DNA of 38,727 bases from an uncultured Collinsella sp. (GTDB lineage: Bacteria; Actinomycetota; Coriobacteriia; Coriobacteriales; Coriobacteriaceae): positions 1 to 38,727 of the forward strand of contig UQZC01000001.1 in the NCBI GenBank assembly GCA_900545505.1, written 5' to 3'. Positions 36,658 to 38,727 of this stretch are shown piece by piece. A program made the position numbers and the translations under genes. Positions within the stretch are counted from its first letter, which is position 1. Each line of letters begins with the position of its first letter. The notes below the pieces were generated by a model. That model ran no database searches. It was not told the origin of the DNA and saw only the letters and a program-made list of their open reading frames with translations.

Positions 36658-37923
36658 TTAGATTCCGAGCGTATCGACCGGAGCAACAACGATGCCTTCG
36701 CTAGTTACGTGAGCCGGCATACCAAACCCGATGACGATGAGTTTCGCCGCAGGCGGCCTCTCCCCGCGATCGACCAGCTTTCGCTCAAGTCGAAGCAGAT
36801 TTTCCACTGCCTCTGGGACTTGGGGGCTCCCGAGCTTAACCTCAACGGCAACCCACGAGCCGTCACGGCGATGGACAATCGCGTCGACCTCTAGGTCGTC
36901 AGCGTCGTGGTAGTGAGATACGGTCGCATCGCTGGCCGCCGCGTAAACCTTGAGATCGTGCAGCACAAGGGATTCGAAGAGCAAGCCAAGGGTCTTCGGA
37001 TCGGATGACAACGACTCCGGGTCCGCACCGATGAGGGCGACGGCGAGCGATGAGTCCGCAAGGTGCCGCTTCGCGCCCTGCCGCAACTTCACCGGCGACC
37101 TGAGAGCCGGATGCCACGCGGGGACATCGTCGACGATATTGATACGGCGCAGCGCGTCCATGTAGCCGGTAATCGTATTCTTTGATACGTCAACGCCCAA
37201 ATCCCTTTCGATGGACCTCATGCCGGCAAGAGTCGATTCATTGCGTGCAAGCGACGAGAGCAAGGCCCTTACCTTAACCGGGTCGCGTTTCACTCCATCC
37301 GCCCTCGAAACGTCAGACTCGCAAACACCGTCAATATAGGCGGCGGCTATCCGCATTGCGTCGGCAGTTGTCTTACCGACCGCTTGGGGCCAACCGCCGC
37401 GGCAGAGCAAATCCGCGATACCGGCGATACCGGCGATGGATCCGAGTGACGCCGCAACGGAATCGCCATCGAGCAGCGCACCAAGCGAGACCGCTCCCGA
37501 CGAAATACCGAGCTCGAAAAGCGTCATGGTATCCATCCGCAAACGGGCGATTCGACCCACACCGCTGTGCATCGGCTGGTTCTCGGCTCGCGGCGTCGCA
37601 GATCCGGTGAGAATGAACTGTCCTGGCTCCCCTCCCCTGACATCGCATTCGAATCGCACGGCATCCCATAGCTTCGGTTCTTCCTGCCATTCGTCGACAA
37701 GCCTCGGGGTCGGTCCGACAATTGCTTGGGCCGGATCGAGACGAGCGAGCTGGAGGGCCGCAAAACCGCCAGATGGGTCGGAGAGAGATAACGATGACTC
37801 GGCAAATCTCTGAGCTGTCGTTGTCTTTCCACACCATTTCGGCCCCTGAATGAGCACTGCACCAAAAATGCCAAGGTCGCGCTCGACCAAGCAGTCAACA
37901 CAACGTCCTATATACCTATCCAT
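36658..37923 (-). CDS. AAA ATPase with DUF4143 domain, paralogue 2
   Basis: A 421-aa protein closely related over its length to paralogue 1 (same Walker A GPKWCGKTT, same FTGSATPR/LTGSATPRAENQPMHSG segment, same DLEVDAIV and VAVEVKLGS end). ATG at 37923 has GGAGG eight bases upstream; the longer TTG reading would start inside the ribosome site. The identical length and shared motifs indicate duplication or separate acquisition of the same family. It is preceded by its own 23-nt tandem repeat, unrelated in sequence to the one at paralogue 1. Confidence 0.88.
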   Translation of the reverse strand: MDRYIGRCVDCLVERDLGIFGAVLIQGPKWCGKTTTAQRFAESSLSLSDPSGGFAALQLARLDPAQAIVGPTPRLVDEWQEEPKLWDAVRFECDVRGGEPGQFILTGSATPRAENQPMHSGVGRIARLRMDTMTLFELGISSGAVSLGALLDGDSVAASLGSIAGIAGIADLLCRGGWPQAVGKTTADAMRIAAAYIDGVCESDVSRADGVKRDPVKVRALLSSLARNESTLAGMRSIERDLGVDVSKNTITGYMDALRRINIVDDVPAWHPALRSPVKLRQGAKRHLADSSLAVALIGADPESLSSDPKTLGLLFESLVLHDLKVYAAASDATVSHYHDADDLEVDAIVHRRDGSWVAVEVKLGSPQVPEAVENLLRLERKLVDRGERPPAAKLIVIGFGMPAHVTSEGIVVAPVDTLGI

Positions 37924-37973
37924 CGGCTTTCCCTCCAATCATTCATTTGAAATTATAGCGTCTATCTGCGTCG

Positions 37974-38056
37974 TTGGGACAAATAACGATTACTTATTGG
38001 GACGATTGACGGTAATTTATTGGGACGATTGACGATAGCTCGTTGGGACGATTTCC
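37974..38056 (+). repeat. 23-nt tandem repeat upstream of DUF4143 paralogue 2
   Basis: Units start at 37974, 37997 and 38020, with a partial unit at 38043. Each begins TTGGGAC, mostly followed by GATTGACG. Same period and copy number as the repeat at 25059-25135 but a different sequence. Ends about 50 bp before the gene start. Confidence 0.8.
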
Positions 38057-38111
38057 ATTTTCTTAAGGCACTAATCAACGAAACCCACTGTGAACTATGA
38101 GACGGATAAAT

Positions 38112-38330
38112 TTAGCTGACGCCTCTCATGAGTTCAGCAATGCTGATTTGAAATCCGTCGGCAATCTTCTTGAGATTTGAGAGGCTGACATTACGCCGAC
38201 CGACTTCAATGCTCGCGTAGTAGGAACGATCCATTTCAATCAAATTGGCGAACTGCTCCTGACTGCACCCGAGTCCAGCGCGGAGCTCTTTGCATCTCAT
38301 GCCGAATGATTTCTGAAGCGTCGTATCCAT
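38112..38330 (-). CDS. XRE-family transcriptional regulator
   Basis: A 72-aa protein that is essentially one helix-turn-helix_3 domain: FGMRCKELRAGLGCSQEQFA, then IEMDRSYYASIEVGRRNVSL and the closing ISIAELMRG. ATG at 38330 fits the family; an in-frame ATG at 38345 is also possible, and neither has a clear ribosome site. A 13-bp inverted repeat immediately upstream suggests autoregulation, perhaps of the divergent secreted-protein gene too. Confidence 0.8.
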   Translation of the reverse strand: MDTTLQKSFGMRCKELRAGLGCSQEQFANLIEMDRSYYASIEVGRRNVSLSNLKKIADGFQISIAELMRGVS

Positions 38331-38345
38331 GACAAAAAGAGTCAT

Positions 38346-38386
38346 GGATTGTTGTATAAAAGCCAATGGACTATATACAACAATCC
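38346..38386. promoter_or_regulatory. Operator-like inverted repeat between the XRE gene and the secreted-protein gene
   Basis: GGATTGTTGTATA and TATACAACAATCC, a perfect 13-bp inverted repeat with a 15-nt spacer, lie in the divergent intergenic region. The TATA-like half-site ends could overlap -10 elements on both strands. Confidence 0.65.
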
Positions 38387-38469
38387 CAGTTAAGGCGCAT
38401 AATTATCTCTATTGGAAAGCGCTCTGATGCCCAGTCGGATAGGGCACGGAAAAGGAATGGAACAGCACA

Positions 38470-38727
38470 ATGACCCAGGGAAAGCACTTCGCTGCCGGTG
38501 GCGATCACTTCGCCGCACTGCCAAACAAAAAGATTCACACTCCGAAGGGGATCGCGCGTCTGACCGTCACCGCGGCGACCATGGCCGCCATGACCGGATC
38601 GAGCCTCATCTCACCGTTCACGGCATTTGCCCAGACCGGTGACGGGACCACGCAGCACCCCGCCGTGATGTCGCCGATCGCCGCCCACGCCGGCGCGGCA
38701 TCCGGTACCGGCGCGAAATCCGCCGCA
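38470..38727 (+). CDS. Secreted surface protein, N-terminal part (runs off the window)
   Basis: The first 86 residues are visible. A charged start (MTQGKHFAAGGDHFAALPNK) is followed by an extended signal peptide with hydrophobic core LTVTAATMAAMTGSSLIS, cleavage probably after AFA, and then an Ala/Gly/Thr-rich mature start. GC-rich compared with the island genes. It resembles the beginnings of sortase-dependent adhesins of actinobacteria, but the domains lie beyond the window. Ribosome site is modest (GGAA eight bases upstream). Confidence 0.6.
   Translation, partial: MTQGKHFAAGGDHFAALPNKKIHTPKGIARLTVTAATMAAMTGSSLISPFTAFAQTGDGTTQHPAVMSPIAAHAGAASGTGAKSAA

Overview
The window looks like chromosomal DNA of a high-GC Gram-positive gut bacterium, most likely a coriobacterium close to Collinsella. 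The basis is GC-rich codon use in the housekeeping genes, the rpsF-ssb-rpsR-rplI-dnaB-purA gene order, frequent TTG starts, and protein types I associate with Collinsella (DUF4143 ATPases, DUF559-like endonuclease, BspA/DUF285 fragments, adhesin-like secreted proteins). The genus is an inference; no rRNA is present.

The left part (1-22,860) is mostly core genome. On the minus strand it holds carA-carB, an unknown membrane-anchored protein, an ABC exporter with a structured leader, a NUDIX hydrolase, purD, purA, dnaB and the ribosomal/SSB operon rplI-rpsR-ssb-rpsF. Two tRNA-Ser genes follow on the plus strand. Next come a frameshifted DUF559-like endonuclease gene flanked by two inverted copies of a 60-bp palindrome, a TRIC-type channel and a bactofilin-like exported protein. 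Then, on the minus strand, come typA, a frameshifted conserved gene, a small membrane protein, a DUF151 nuclease-like protein and tRNA-Ile.

At 22,860-22,916 a tRNA-Ala gene is cut: only its 3' three quarters remain, and everything to its right is accessory DNA. This looks like one end of an integrated island that extends past the window. The island opens with about 820 bp of gene-free DNA packed with hairpins. In six of them the G.U wobbles work only in plus-strand RNA, so it is probably a large structured non-coding RNA. It is followed by the first of two DUF4143 ATPase paralogues (both 421 aa, each preceded by its own kind of 23-nt tandem repeat) and an IS110-type remnant.

The centre of the island (26,093-31,369) is a compact operon that looks like a RiPP pathway of unrecognised class. 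It encodes a 39-aa precursor ending in Cys, then, after a 12-bp hairpin, a B12-binding-type radical SAM enzyme, an MFS exporter, a 413-aa protein resembling a cytoplasmic oligopeptide-binding (SBP_bac_5-like) domain, and a ThiF/MccB-like E1 adenylating enzyme with a probable N-terminal peptide-recognition domain. The last four genes overlap by 4, 17 and 20 nt.

Right of the operon are a second hairpin cluster, a putative DNA-binding protein gene, and an unusual array of 53 degenerate 8-nt units in three tracts (plus, minus, plus). The middle tract is bounded by inverted copies of an 80-95 bp element. The rest contains small unknown or secreted proteins, a BspA fragment, the second DUF4143 gene, an XRE regulator with an operator-like inverted repeat, and the 5' end of a secreted surface protein.
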